Source: Megamerina dolium
Taxonomy: Eukaryota; Arthropoda; Insecta; Diptera; Megamerinidae
NCBI GenBank assembly: GCA_963854835.1
Contig: OY978526.1
Location: 25,905,073 to 25,969,072, forward strand
Reading direction: 5' to 3'
DNA: 64,000 bases
Below, piece after piece: positions 41,417 to 55,400 of this stretch (position 1 is its first letter; every line of letters begins with the position of its first letter). The position numbers and the translations under genes were made by a program. A model generated the notes under the pieces. It ran no database searches. It was not told the DNA's origin and saw only the letters and a program-made list of their open reading frames with translations.

Positions 41417-43066
41417 CAGTGGCTCACAGCTTATTTCGTACAGTGTATATATTTTTATGTACATGGCTGTAACATCGAAACTAAAAAACTTATCGATAAG
41501 TTTTGAATGTAGATGTCTGTGTATGTGTTTAGTAAACCTAATAAGAAAACGGGGAACCCCAAAAATTGTTCTTTTTGTCATGCAAGAAAGAAAAACTATT
41601 GATCAGCTGATTTTCAGCTCACATCTTATTTCGTACACAAACTTCAATGTAAGTAAGTTTCATTCTGCCGCGCAGTTACAAAGTTTTTTTGAATTGTATG
41701 AGTTTTTGGACCTTTTTAACTATTATAACAATTTTTATTATTATTATTTTAAATAGTTAAAGTGCTGTAAATTAAACATTTAGCGTTATGGGCGTCGTAC
41801 AACGATGGAACAGCGTAAACTGGTAATTAACCATTTTAGGAAAGGTCAGAGTGTGCGAAAAATTGCTGAAATGACAAATTTAAGTGCCTCAACTGTCCAA
41901 TACATCATTCAACGCTTCGTTCGCGAAAATCGGTTGGAGAACAAGGGCAGAGAAGCACCTAATAAGATTTTCAACGCATCAGACGAGCGTTATATTGTAC
42001 GAAAAATTAAGAAAAATCCAAAGTTATCCGCTCCGAAGTTGGCTGCAGAGGTTCAGCGTGAAATAGGAAATCATCCAGTGCTGAAACTGTCCGACGTGTG
42101 CTGCGCAATCATGACTTGAACGGTCGAGTAGCCCGAAAGAAACCATTCATTTCAAAAATGAATATACAACGCCGACTTGACTCCGCCAAAGAGCATATTA
42201 TTAAGACTCCTGCGTTCTGGAATACCGTTATTTTCGCGGATGAGTCTAAGTTTAATATTTTTGGTTCGGACGGAATGTCATATGTTTGGCGTAAAGCGAA
42301 TACCGAGCTAAACAAGGAGAACCTTAAGCCCACAGTGAAGCATGGTGGCGGTAGCGTGATGGTTTGGGCCTGTATGTCAGCAGCCGGAGTAGGTGAATTG
42401 GTTTTTATTGAGGGGACAATGGACAAAATGAAGTACCTCGAGATTCTGAAAAACAATTTACTTCAAAGTGCAGACAAACTGGATTTGCGGGATGAATTTC
42501 GGTACTACCAAGATAATGACCCAAAACATAAATCTGGGATTGTGCAATCTTGGCTTATTTGGAACTGCCCACACTTGATGTCTCCACCACCACAGTCACC
42601 TGACATGAATGTGATTGAAAATCTTTGGTCTATTTTGGACAATAAAATAAGAACACACAAGATTTCTAATAAGCAAGACCTAAAGAAGGTACTGATGGAG
42701 GAATGGAAAAAAATCACACCAGACATCACTCAAAAATTGGTGGATTCAATGCCAAATAGACTCCAGGCTATCATTAACGCTAAGGGATGTCATACTAAAT
42801 ATTAAAATCAACTTACTTTGTTTTTAGTTTGAACTTAAAGAGACTGTACGAAATAAGCTGTGACATGAATTTTCCTATTTTATTCTTATTTTATTTTTTT
42901 ATAGTGTCAAACACTAAAATTTTGAAAAAGTAAATTTTGGAAAATAAAAAACAAACCTTCCTTTCAAAAATGGCATTTATATTTTGTTCAAATTTTTGCT
43001 ATATTAGGAATTACGACTGCAGCAATTTTTAAACTGTCACTGTACGAAATAAGCTGGGAGCCACTG
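41417..43066 (+). mobile_element. Tc1-type transposon, copy 1, full length, IR/DR ends
   Basis: The 1650-bp element starts and ends with 'cagtggctc' / 'gagccactg' and is flanked by TA on both sides. The motif 'cttatttcgtacagtg' occurs at the outer left end (about 41430). Variants of it occur inside the left arm (about 41625), inside the right arm (about 42843, inverted) and at the outer right end (inverted). This is the IR/DR arrangement known from Tc1-like elements, where the transposase binds two sites per end. Copy 2 at 56237-57887 is nearly identical, so both are young. Confidence 0.93.
41805..42805 (+). pseudogene. Tc1-like (DD34E) transposase with one frameshift
   Basis: Two overlapping frames (41805-42119 and 42098-42805) together cover a full transposase of about 330 residues. 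The first has two helix-turn-helix domains (GQSVRKIAEMTNLSASTVQY and the following block). The second has ADESKFNIFGSDG (first Asp), YYQDNDPKHKS (second Asp) and SPDMNVIENLW (catalytic Glu 34 residues on). Compared with copy 2, one A is missing from the A-run at about 42067-42070, which alone breaks the frame. Otherwise the coding region looks intact. Confidence 0.92.
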
Positions 43067-43455
43067 TAAGTAGGAAAAAGATAGCTACGTATAATATAAA
43101 ATAGAAATACGATTGAGAGAAATGAGAATGACTCACATTTTTTGACATACGCTCCGTTAAGAATCTAATTTCTATAGATTCCAACGTTACGTTACCTACT
43201 AATCGGCTTTGACTAATCGCCCTTATGGTTTTTGTATGAAACAGAACGGAACAGCTGTTCCGTTACCTACCGAAACGTGTTAACTAATCGATCAATTGAC
43301 TCATAAACAGACCACCAAAGCAATAACCTCTTCTCTCTCACTTTTTCCCATAGTGCTCGGTGTCATTAAAAACAAATTATTTTTCACTCATCGTAATTTT
43401 GTTCGCAAAATTTGCAGCTAAATATTCTACTCACATGTATCATTTTTTTTTACAG

Positions 43456-46400
43456 CTCCGTCAATCTGAAACTAGAATTAAGTGGAATAACATGTTAAAT
43501 TGCACGGACTTGGCATGCGTCTTTCATCATGATCACTTTTACGCCCATTTACATCAACTGAGACATCATTTACAAGATGACGTCTATGATGCAGGTATGT
43601 TGTCGATATACATTAAAATTATAATTAATTATACATTGTTGCAATTTATGTGTAAATTGAAAAAATTATAATACCAAAATAAGATTTGTGAATTCTTTAC
43701 AAAACAATTTTTAAAAAATTCATATCACGTAGCTATAAAAGAATGCACATATATTTTTTCAATTTCACTGCGTCTCTACGCGTTGCAAATCGTTCGTTTT
43801 CTCGACAAATGTCAATGCAAATGCCAAAGATAGAAACACATTATTATTATCATGTTGTTGTCAGTTAATAAAGAGCTTTTTTGTGATTAATTTTTTTTTA
43901 TATTCATCGACCCATTCTAATGTACATATGTATTTACCTATAATAAATATTATGACACTGTAGACAGCAATAAAAAGGGTAGGAATAGTGAAAACATTAG
44001 GGCTTTGTAGACGGTGAATTAATATTAATGTTTTTTTCCTATGCTAATGGCCGCAGCCTCATTTCTACAAAGACAACAAACGATTGTTCTATACTGCGTA
44101 AAACTATCGCAAGCTCACCAAACATAAGAAATACACAAATGAAGAGTAACAGCTTTAAATCGATGGGCTTAGAATCGAATTTCACCACACGGACAAAAGC
44201 TTTTGGCTTATTCATAAAGCGCTAGAACATGGCTAGCAATAGCGTTTTGTAAATTTACCTTGACCACGAAGTGTAAAGTCAAATAAAAAGCCAAATCACT
44301 GTGCGATAGTATTTGTGTATTCTACATTCTAAACCAATAGATTCAAAAAAGCGTTTAAATACCTAACAGCACAGAAGTAGTTGAATGGCAGTGTTTTACA
44401 TACTGTCTGCCATCAGGACCTAATCTATTCATCTATTTTATTTTGTTACTTTAATTGAATTCTTAATAAATCATAGTCTGACATAGTATGCATCCATTTT
44501 CTGAGGAAAATAATTATTTTAAAATTGTTTAAAGGGGTTTAATTAATTTCGCAGCCTCTAAGGTAATGCAATGCCAATTTTTGAGGGACAATTTAATAAT
44601 ACACCTAATTGATTAAAGCTTGCTGCTTAGATCTATTCGTAAATAATATATATTCAAAATAACTTCCGTCAACATTTAATATTTAAAAATGCAAATTTCA
44701 TTAAAAATATCATGACATCTTCGGGCAACAACACCCTCAATTAATGTTACAACAAATTACGTATTGACTATTATTGTGCTTTAGCTTAAAAGTATCAAAT
44801 CAATTTAAATTTTTCGGTAAAAAATAAGGGAGGCTATGACAGGCACTCCCTTTGTATGATTGTAGAAGGTAAATTACTATCACCTTGAAATCGCATAAAT
44901 TCTAAGGCGGTGGTGTCTAGCGTTCTTTGCTTAAGCAAACATTATGGTTCTGGTGCCTTTAGTTTGATATTTCTAAACAATATCTACAGCACTCACTAAC
45001 ATATCATACGAGTATGTACTAAATATATGGTGCAAAATGTTCACAAGGGAATGCCTCATGAACTGAATGGCTTTTCATTTAGTAATTGGCATTCAGAAGA
45101 GCAATTCAATTCGTTCGGTCAAATTTAATTCAAATGTAATATAATACTTAGACCATATTAGATAAAAGTGCGTCATATTAAAAATATGTATATACAACAA
45201 TATAAAATAATACTGCAAGTATACTAATTTACATATACATATGTATGTGTGTGTAGTTGTGTACATATTTGATCATTTGATTGATTTGGTGTAATATCCG
45301 CATAGGATAGGTTGTTTCGAAGCTGGAGTACTTTCGATTGGATTGTGTGAATACTGAAAATTCGACTTTTGCACCATTTTCAGGTGAGTGTATCAATTAA
45401 GCTTTGTGAGTTGCTGTTCTAGGGTGTTTGCCTCAGGACTCTGCATTGTAAGAGAAAGTCTCTACAATCAGTCTCTTTTTCGTTACGCTTAGTACATTCA
45501 CTTTCTTGCAAGTAAATAATTAAGAAGAAACATTGACAGTGATTAATCAAATAATGTCACCGACACACTGAAAAAATGATCTTGGCCGGTAGACAAGATA
45601 AATATTTCTATATGAATTTGTGGTTCCTAAATTCAAACATTTGACCCGGTCAGTCTAACTTAACCTCAAAGAAAAATAAATTATGAAATGTAAAAAGGTT
45701 CATTGAAACAGCCAAAATCGCCCCTAAGAGGGTAAATTGTATGTAAATTATCAACATTTTCACTACCCATTAGAAATACTCCTCTACAAAATTGAAATAT
45801 TTTATAATAGACTGCTTCTGGAGGGCTGAAATATATGACCCACCCACATTCAGTTTTGCTACCCAATATTTTTGTTCTTCCTATCTTTACTCTTTAGGAA
45901 GACTTCCCAACAATATTAACCGAAAAGCAACTGAAAAAATCAACAAATAATCCCATAATCGCCAAGTATATTTATCTCTTAATTCCACATCTTATTTGTG
46001 CTCCACTACAAAAGAATTCTTTCTTCAATTTTACAAAAAAATCAATTTTGATGAAATATCATTTTCGAGGAATTTGCCGATTATTTAGCAAACTATAATT
46101 TATACCGCAATTTTGTTACGGTTTTTGGAAAGGATTTCTCCAAGTCTTGACATGTATTTTCGTATTGTTTAATGAGCAAAAATATTTCGAATTTTTGACA
46201 GGAAGACATTCAATTGGCAACACTAAAAAATTTTTTCTATTTGACATTAATTTTCGGTTCGGCACAAGCTACTTCAAAAATCCATTCTCTTTCCTTTTAT
46301 TTTGTAGCACCGTGTTATAAAGTCAACAATGAAGAAGACAAATATTAATTTGGTATTTAAGATCTAAACTAAAACCAATTCTAAATTTATAATCATATTT

Positions 46401-49400
46401 TATATAAATTTTTATTACGAATTTTTTGTCTTTTTCCACTTTAGACCTTAAGGATGGAATTGATTTAGATAATATCGACAATACAAAGGCGAATGTCAAT
46501 GATACTAGTAAGTATAAATTGTTTATAATATATTATTAGTATTACTTCATATTTGCTCATTCCGTATTGTATTACGAAAATTCACAAGACGTTGTATTTG
46601 GCGTTGTATAATAACTACTTACGAACGATTGTTGTGTTAATAAAAGTAAAAGTTTACGACTGTTGTGTATGTACATATATTTTGTTATTGTTAGCTTATA
46701 TATTATATGCGTGCAATAATGATGAATGGCACATATCTACACCTCTTCTATATATGGTCTTCAAGAGTGTTAATGTCTTTTGACAGTTCAACACTGTTAG
46801 GGGTTAAAGCAAACACTGCGACAATTAGTCATTGGATTATCAAAGACTTTGTTTCGTTTCATTTATAATTTTTATTGTAGCATGCTCTTTAACCATAGTA
46901 CTGGTGAGACATTTCCTTTAGTCCAAGAAAATGATTTTTCGTACTTAAAGTAGAAAAATTTTTATAAATATAATATATTTAGCAATAAAAGTTGGTATTT
47001 TGATTATTTTTTAATGGGTATACCACCGAAACCTAATACAAGTTTGATAGGTCTGGTTACCCTCCCTGTGACCGGACACACTTAGCCCTAGTAAGCTTCA
47101 TCGTCGATTTGAACGAATTTATTTAAACATTTCAAGCGGTTGCTTATCGCTACCTCTGAAATGGGGACTAGGACAACTTAATGATAGCGATAGTTCGGGA
47201 TAACTGCATAGTAGACTTAGTTGTGACGCTTTGTAGCTCCTCCTCTTCTAAATGACGCGAGACCCTTTGAGGGTGTTTCCAGTAATCTCTCATACAACGG
47301 CTGAAATGTATTTTTTGTTTGTTTAGGTCAGTGAGCTTCTGAGAAATTTCGTCTATCTTTTCTGTCTAGCTTTTTACAAATGGCGTTCGAAGTGATTTCT
47401 TTAAATTAATGTTTGCGTGTAGCAATTACCTAATGATATTTTTTCTATATTTGGCACTGATTTTGGTGCCTGTCTTGCGAGTTCATCAGCTCTGGAATTT
47501 TTCTCTGAATCACCATGTCCGGAAAACTAGCACAGAGATGTTTCCATGGCAATCGTGTCTTCGTCCCGGAACATACCATGGTCGCTCCAGGTCAAGGATT
47601 GCCAGCTTAGCGAAAAAATGCTGTTGCAACAACAACAACAACAACCTAGCCCAGAAGTATGTTGTTCTACTCTGGCATCTTGTTAAGAGATTTGCGGTAA
47701 TCAATTGTGCTTTTCGATTTCAGGAGAAGTGAATCTAGGGCTTGGTGGCAGCTTGTCTATATGAAGGACATTGCTCCACATTCTGCTACATTAAGATTAA
47801 TAGTTTCCGAACATACACTTTCAACATTTCCATCTAGCCTGGAGCTGACTGTGAAAATGTGCATGCAATTCGATATAAATTTCTTCTCTTTCCAGAAAGT
47901 TTGACAATTATTTTCAAATTTGTATTGCGGTCTGAAAATTACTTAAAATACTTGCATGGCCAAACGATGTAGGGCTTTGAGTCATAAGGACGAATTGGCC
48001 CCCTTCAAGAGCTAACATAAATGTTGTCTTAAATGCTTCAGTAATAAATTTGCTTGCTGCTTGTTGTGTCTTTTCAAGAAGTTTATGATGTGAGTGTATA
48101 GTTGGGGCAGTCCACCAGGCCAGAACCCTGTCAATGAGTACCGACTTTTCGATTGCTTTGTATAACCAGTAGTCTATTTTCTAGTAGCACTTTTGCAGGC
48201 TTCGTGTGAAGTGTTAACACTATTCACCCTGTAGATTAGTTTATGCCTTGGGTGCCGTAGCTCAGTTGGTTAGTACGTTATTCGCCCGTCTTGATACAAT
48301 ATTAACGTTTAATTGTATGATATTATGTCTTTAAAGTCCTCTAATTTCAATAAGAATTATTGAGAAGTATAGTATTGTATAGTCAAAAAAGCTGCTTACA
48401 CTTTAAAAAGTTTTTAATAATGTCGATCCCTGTTAATATCTTTACTGGTCTATTATGACTAATAGATTTTAATAAATACATTTGTTGTAATTACTTTATT
48501 TTCAGATTCAGATCTTTCTTCGCTTTCACATCTTGGTAAGTTTTCTTACTTTTTAAACGATATAACTAAGTAAAATTTGTGATTAAATTAAATTCACTCA
48601 AGCTAACATAAGAAATATATTTCTATATATATATATATATATATATAAATCTAATTGTGATTTTCAATCATTTTTGAGATCTGTTCACATAAGACAATAA
48701 AACTTTTTGGCCCAATAGAATTAGGATCAGGTGAATGAAAGATTCATTAATGAACAACTTGTAGTTTTTTGATTGTTATTCTAACTTTCGATTTGTCTTG
48801 TTTTATGCGCCCATTACATTTTGCAAAATATTTCCGGAAGTGTGACGATAATATAATTCCCCATCTTCTATGAACATTGGACATACAGAGAAGTGATAAA
48901 ACATCAATGGCTGTTCATTTGAACGGTAAGTCTAAACAACTTACAAAATATAGGCCTATTTAGTGTGAAAATTAAAAAAAAAGGGTAGTAATTAAAAATA
49001 CAATGGGATAGTTGCGGTGGGTGATCCACACATCCACATATCCACGGATCTTAGTAAGGAGCTCATGAGACCTACTCTCATTATCTGAGGACAATGTCAC
49101 TTATAGTTCTTCATTTCCACCTGCGAGTAAGGATGTTCAACTTGAGAATATACGATGCAATGGATTTTACCACATTTTTTTCAATGTGCGAGATGTGCTC
49201 CATGTGTACGGAGCTTAGAAATCTCTTAGGTATCGTCTGCGTAAATTAATCCACCAAAACTTCTGTGTTTTGTTAATTCAATGAATTTAACCGTGCCCGT
49301 AGAAAAGTGTTTGTTGTACTAAGTACTAAAGTGGATTGAGATTTTTTTTATTCGTGCTCATTTTCGAATAGCTGATGGATTAAAGAATCAGCCGACTGTA

Positions 49401-52400
49401 AGGACCGACTTGGCTGCGCCAAACAAAGTGAAATCTTTTCGAAGCATTTCGATCTTGTTTCTAACGGTGAAAGCAACTCTGTGCTTAGTAATATAAATAT
49501 CAAATTGGTGGGTGATCAGGCCTACATATAATCTTTATTGGGACTTAATGGCCGTTTTGTTCCGGCTTGTGCAGAACAAAATGCATAGATAATGCTTTTC
49601 GTTACCGGAAGAGAGCCACGGTAGAGGGGCTATGAAAATTTATTCTATCGCATACACCTCGATCAATCAATCAAAAGAGAGCGTGACGTTGGAACAAGGA
49701 CATAATCCTTGTTCATCAAGTGGACCACGCGAAACCAGACGAAGGTCTGTTAGAGGATATGAGCCCTCTAGCTGATACCTTTGGGGGCCAACCACAAGTG
49801 TTACGGGCACTGCGACCAAACGAGATCTTTTGTACTCAAGCCCGTTTACGACACTAGAATCTCCTCTACCTTTTTTATGAGGGACAGAATTGATTTTGTG
49901 GAACTTTTGATGATTGAAGCTGGTGTTGGGAAACTCAGCTGAAAGTGTTTGAGGCGTAGCCTGACCAGGGCCGGACATTCGCAAAGAATGTGGATTGATA
50001 TTTCATCCTCTTCCAGACAGAGTCTACACTCCGTGTCAGAGGATAGTCCCATTTTGTGAAGGTGGTATTTTAACCAGTTATGTCCTGAGAGATAGCCGGT
50101 TATTAGGCGTAGGTTTGTTCTACTAAGACTAATTCTGTCAAAAGCTGCATTAAAGCTGATGAGAGCTTTCGCTTGGCGAAGACCCGTCGAGTTGGTCCAT
50201 TGTAGAAGGTATTTGTCATGGTAATGTCTTTCTATCATAGCTTTGGCCGATGCCCAGCTTATACTGCAGAAAGGCTCCGGGCTCGTCAGTTGAGAAGACG
50301 AGTCAGCTCTCGCCAGCTCGTCCGCCACTTCATTGCCCTCAATTCCTTTGTGTTCTCCTTAAAACTAGTATCCATTCGGATACTAGTTTTAAGGAGAACT
50401 CCCAAGAGGAGAGAGATTTGATGGCAGCTTGGCTATCAGTTTCATTCATAATATCAGTTGGAAAAAAAAATAGAAATAGTGAAAAAATCCAGAAGTCGCA
50501 CATAACAATGATTGTTTTTATTTTCTTTCTTTCAGATGATCCGAATGATGTAATATATATGATATGTGGAGTGGTTATTGCAATGTTACTTGTTGGAGCG
50601 ATCATCGTTTTAGTAGCTATAACAATAAAGTAAGTAATATTATAATAACAATATGCATAGCATATGCAGTTGACATTCTCAGTTAGCTGTAAACCAGACT
50701 GTGATACAAGACAGACGCCGTTGGTAAAGATCAAATATGTACGATACACGTGTTATTACTTTTGCATGAAAAGAAATTAAGGCAGCAATTTGAAGTTTTT
50801 TGAATAAATACGTTTTGTTTTTATTTTCCGATTTCAATCCGAATTTACAATGCATCATTTTTACTATGACAAATAACCTCTGTAGTAGTGTATTTATTTG
50901 AAATAAATGTTAATTTATTGCTTTTAAATTGGTTCCCACTTCTGCTTCCTCTATTTATGACATACATAAGTGTTCAGGGTTGTCGAATCTGCCTACACAT
51001 TCTTAATACTATCTACTACTTAATGGTAGGTAGTATTTGATTGAACATCTACACATTATGGTTAGTCCTTAATGATGTATTGCACTAGCATTGACCACAT
51101 TTACATACATATACACATGCATGTATTGTATATAAGCAATACAAGTATTGTATGGGAAGTCTACATTTGCATAGAAACGTATCAGATCTTGACGTTAGCT
51201 GATGAGAGAGTACAGAGTACAGAGTACGTACGTATAAACCAAAGAAGAAAGATAACGACGCTCGTATCTTTAACATTTCGGTATTCCTTTTTTTTGTGTG
51301 CTTTTTTTTTTTGTTTGTTCTCGTCTTTATTTTTTTAGCGTTTACCTTGTATCACCATATGAAAAAAGAGACGAACAATTGATGTACTATTGTATATGCA
51401 TGAACATGAATGACAACTTTAAATGAGAAATCACAAAATCCACAATACTTAATTCAACCTCAAGACTTGAAGTGTGTGTGGTAATCGGTGTTAAACAAGT
51501 TATATCCAGTGCTGCCAGACCAGCACAACAAATTCGTAATTTAGAGTCAAAATGAAATGTCCGTCACTTCCATATGTGCGCTCAAAGTACTTAGTTACAA
51601 GCTGCAACGTTCCGATGTAGATTTGACAAAAATGACTTTGATCTGTTTGCTAAAATTTTTATGCTTGGAATATTTTGCGTTAATCAAAAACAATATAAAA
51701 TTTCCATTATTACTTGCAAAACATAAAGATAAATCAGTTGCGGTAGAAAATAAACCCATTAAACTCGTATTTGATTGCAATTCGATATTTCGGATAAATT
51801 ATATAAAACAATTTTTTAGCGAAACTACATTCTACATATTTTCTTATAGCGCATATTGTCTGTTCATTTCTCTTAATTCATAAGAAATTAAATTAAAAAT
51901 CCTAAAATCTGCTATCATACAAATCTATGCATAGAATTCTACAATATATAACTTGTGTTTGAGAGCATCATCTAACACGAACAACTAAACAAAATGGAAT
52001 GAAATTAGATTAGTGTGTTCACCCTGTCAACGAGAGCGCTCACTTAGACCAACTAAGTCCCGTTGTGACACCATTCGAAAAAATCGTTTTTCGTATTTTT
52101 TAATATATTTATATATTTTGCAATTTTGCACACGAGCTTAAAAAACAAAATATTGCAAAAAACTCATTTAAAATATATTGACGCAAAGCAAAGTATGAGG
52201 CCGTAGGCGTCCTTGGGCACATGGGTCTTTCACGAAATAAGTCGGATCCATACAAATCTATTCGTAATATAAATTTTTGGATGAGAAATATGCAAAAATA
52301 AATCAATTTGTTTCATAATTTTACACATGTGAGACTCCTTAGATGCCAACGACAAAGCAAAATACACGAGCACTTTACGATGAGCAAAAATATTTAAAAA

Positions 52401-55400
52401 AAACACATTTTTTTAAAGCAGGATTTCAATTATTGTATATTTTCGTACATATCTCTATATCTTTGGTATTTCTGAATATCACAAAATTACACTACTTTAC
52501 GGCCCAAAAATACCAAGAAATCGTCAAGAATTAAATTTTCATCAGACCTTGATAATATTAGGCTTAAAGTGTTTGCAATTAAACAGGCTATTAAAAAAGA
52601 AACGTTACAACTGCTTATAAAAACCGCAGTTTTAAAATCAAAAATTTTTTTAATAGCAAAAATTCTACAAAATTTTGTCGTGACCAGCTATAACTTTTCG
52701 AGTTTTAGCACAATCACTTCAAGTTGTATGTCTTTAAAAGCGTATTTTGTCTTTCGACCATTTCATACTGTTTGCCTTGATTTCACTTAACGCTTTCGCA
52801 ATAAAATTTTTTGAATGAAGTTACACCCCAAGAAACAGAATACACAATACAGAAAATTGTAAAAATATATTTTGAGCTCAAAAGGCCCATATTAACTCTC
52901 CCCTATACATGAATTTGTTGTTATTTTTTCAAAATAATTAATTTTAAAGTAGTGTAATTAATTATTTTCTCCGGACCAGTGCAGTTTTCCGAAGTATGGA
53001 CGTTAAGTCCCGTAAAACTTTTTGATATATGATTTGTGAGGACAAATTTTTATCAATAAAGAAACTACCGACGATTCTAAGTATATTTGCTCAAGAAATC
53101 ATATTATTGTCAAAATTTGTGAGATTAAAATTGATTTTAGGCTGACGATTTCTTGGGAAAATATAATTAGAATCAACCGCAGTTTATTTTTTTGTCACAC
53201 TTTTCCTTCGCCCTACTACTTTGACCCCTCCTAATGTTGATTATTAAATTTGTATATCATAGGACAATGACTTTTAGTAATAAAATTTAGCTCTAGTTGA
53301 TACCTTTTCGGTGATAAGAAAATAACGTATTCAGAAGTCTTTACAGGGTGTCCAAGTAAAAACATACAGATCAACATTAGAAAATGGTGGTATTTTTTGC
53401 TAACAAAAGATTTAAATTTCTTAGAAGCAGCAACATTTGCAATATGTGAGGACGATATTAAATTCATTTTTGTTGTTGTTAATAATTGACATGAATTTGG
53501 TTCTTTTTCTGCTCAAAAATACAAATTTTAGAAAGTTTTTTTCCTTAAACCAAAAAATAAAATTATTATGGGGTCTTTTTTAATGCATATTATTGACGAT
53601 ATTTATGTTTATAATTTATCTATTAATATTCTGAGTCACTGTTCGGAGTATGGAACAGGTCTAACAGGTAATCAGTAATTAAATTTACTGCAAGTTTAAT
53701 GCACATATTGACTCTCGTTCATTCTCTCTTACCCTCTCTCTCTCTCTCTCTTTCGCTCTGGCTCTGTCTGTGTTTGTGTTACGTTGACTAAAGTACACAT
53801 TACGTTGCTTACGTTGCCATTTAGATTATTGCTGAGCTCTACGATTTAGCTCTTTGTGACGTCAGACGATTTTCACTCGCTCACTGTTTTATACTTGTGA
53901 TTCTATACAATATATCTATATGCATATATGTAGGTATGTGTTGCTTATATTATGAATATAAACAGCCAGACAATAAACTGAGCGAGCATACTGCGATAAG
54001 TATGTGTAAGTGTGTGTGCGTGTGTTTTTTTTTCTTGTATGTATGCGTAGCATATATAAAGACCGTTGATATTGCGCTGAACTCTCAGATATTCGAGCAC
54101 CAACCGACAGAGCAGTGTAGTTTGTTAAAACTAACCAACTTACTAACTAACAAAAAAACCTTAGTAAATTAAAGGTGTACATTGTATTGCTGTTCAGAGA
54201 AATTGTGTCCGAAGATCTCATAAATTTTTGTTATATCGAAATGTAAGCGGAAGTGAAATTGGAAAATAATACTTCAAGATAGAAAAAATATATTAATAAA
54301 AAAAGAACGTATAATAATAATAGAAGAAGATCAATGCAGCCCTAACTAGTTTCAACGAGTTTACTTTTCAAAATAGGACGCATAAAACTAATCAATCAAA
54401 TGTACTACCTCGTAGCATACAGTTAACAACCACTGCAATACAAGAGCTATATTAATTTAGCTTAACGCGTACATATTCTGCTAAACAAAAAAACAAACAA
54501 ACCCCCTCCACATCTAGAAAATCGATAAATGTTCTAGTCAAAAACAAGAAGTAAAAAGAAAAACAGAAAAAAAACAATGCGCTCACAGTAGTACACAATC
54601 ACTTGTTCGTTTGAATACAATATTATAACATTTTTTCCACATACATACGAAACGAGTGAAATTTGTTTCGGAGGGTAGTGACTTACGTACTTACTTGCTA
54701 CTTCATTATTTGGATTTGCTTTTTTCTCGTACAATATCTACTTGTTACTACTATCGTACTTAACTATACAAAATGGTCGGCAGCACTGGTACATTAATGA
54801 CAATACGTCTTGTTCGCAGCAAATTACGTAAGCGTGAAGAGTCCTCCGAGACTTCACCCACTGCGATTATGGAGACGCAGCACTCGAATTTTGTCAATCA
54901 TCAGACGATGCGATCCTATACTTCCGTGAGCAATGCATATAATAGTCAACAAGCAGATTCGCAAATATTTGCAACAACGTCGCTGATTGAGTGTGCTGGC
55001 GTTACAAACAACAACAACAATAACAATCGTAATAACAATAGAACAACGGATCATGAACAAATAACATTTGCTCGTACCAGTGGCGTCGGTGTAACCAATG
55101 ATGGAACACCAACCAATGGCTGGGTATTTCCACCAAAGGCACCTCAACCAAACATCTACAACTGTATTAATAATGTAAGTAATTATGTTTTTTTCATGTT
55201 TTTACGTATGGCCACATCGATTCTCGCTTACTTAGACTTGCACTAACGAATTAGGAATCATCATAAAAGTGTTCTGCTAAAAGAAATCTAAATTGAATAT
55301 ACAAAGACTAAAGGGAAAGTTAGTAATGCAAAAAAAAAAAAAAATAATAATAATATTCCCTTCAAATATACAAACATTCATACAAACATCAAATTATTAC

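Noticed and set aside
41457..41756. 99-codon frame in the left arm of Tc1 copy 1, also present at 57548-57841
   Set aside because: It is repeated only because the whole transposon is repeated. The translation covers the IR/DR arm and looks non-coding.
42109..42729. Minus-strand open frames within Tc1 copy 1 (and the matching ones in copy 2)
   Set aside because: They mirror the transposase reading frame on the other strand and carry no motif of their own.
54990..55060. AAC repeat as a functional element
   Set aside because: It encodes a plain Asn run within exon 5 of the membrane-protein gene, common in fly proteins.
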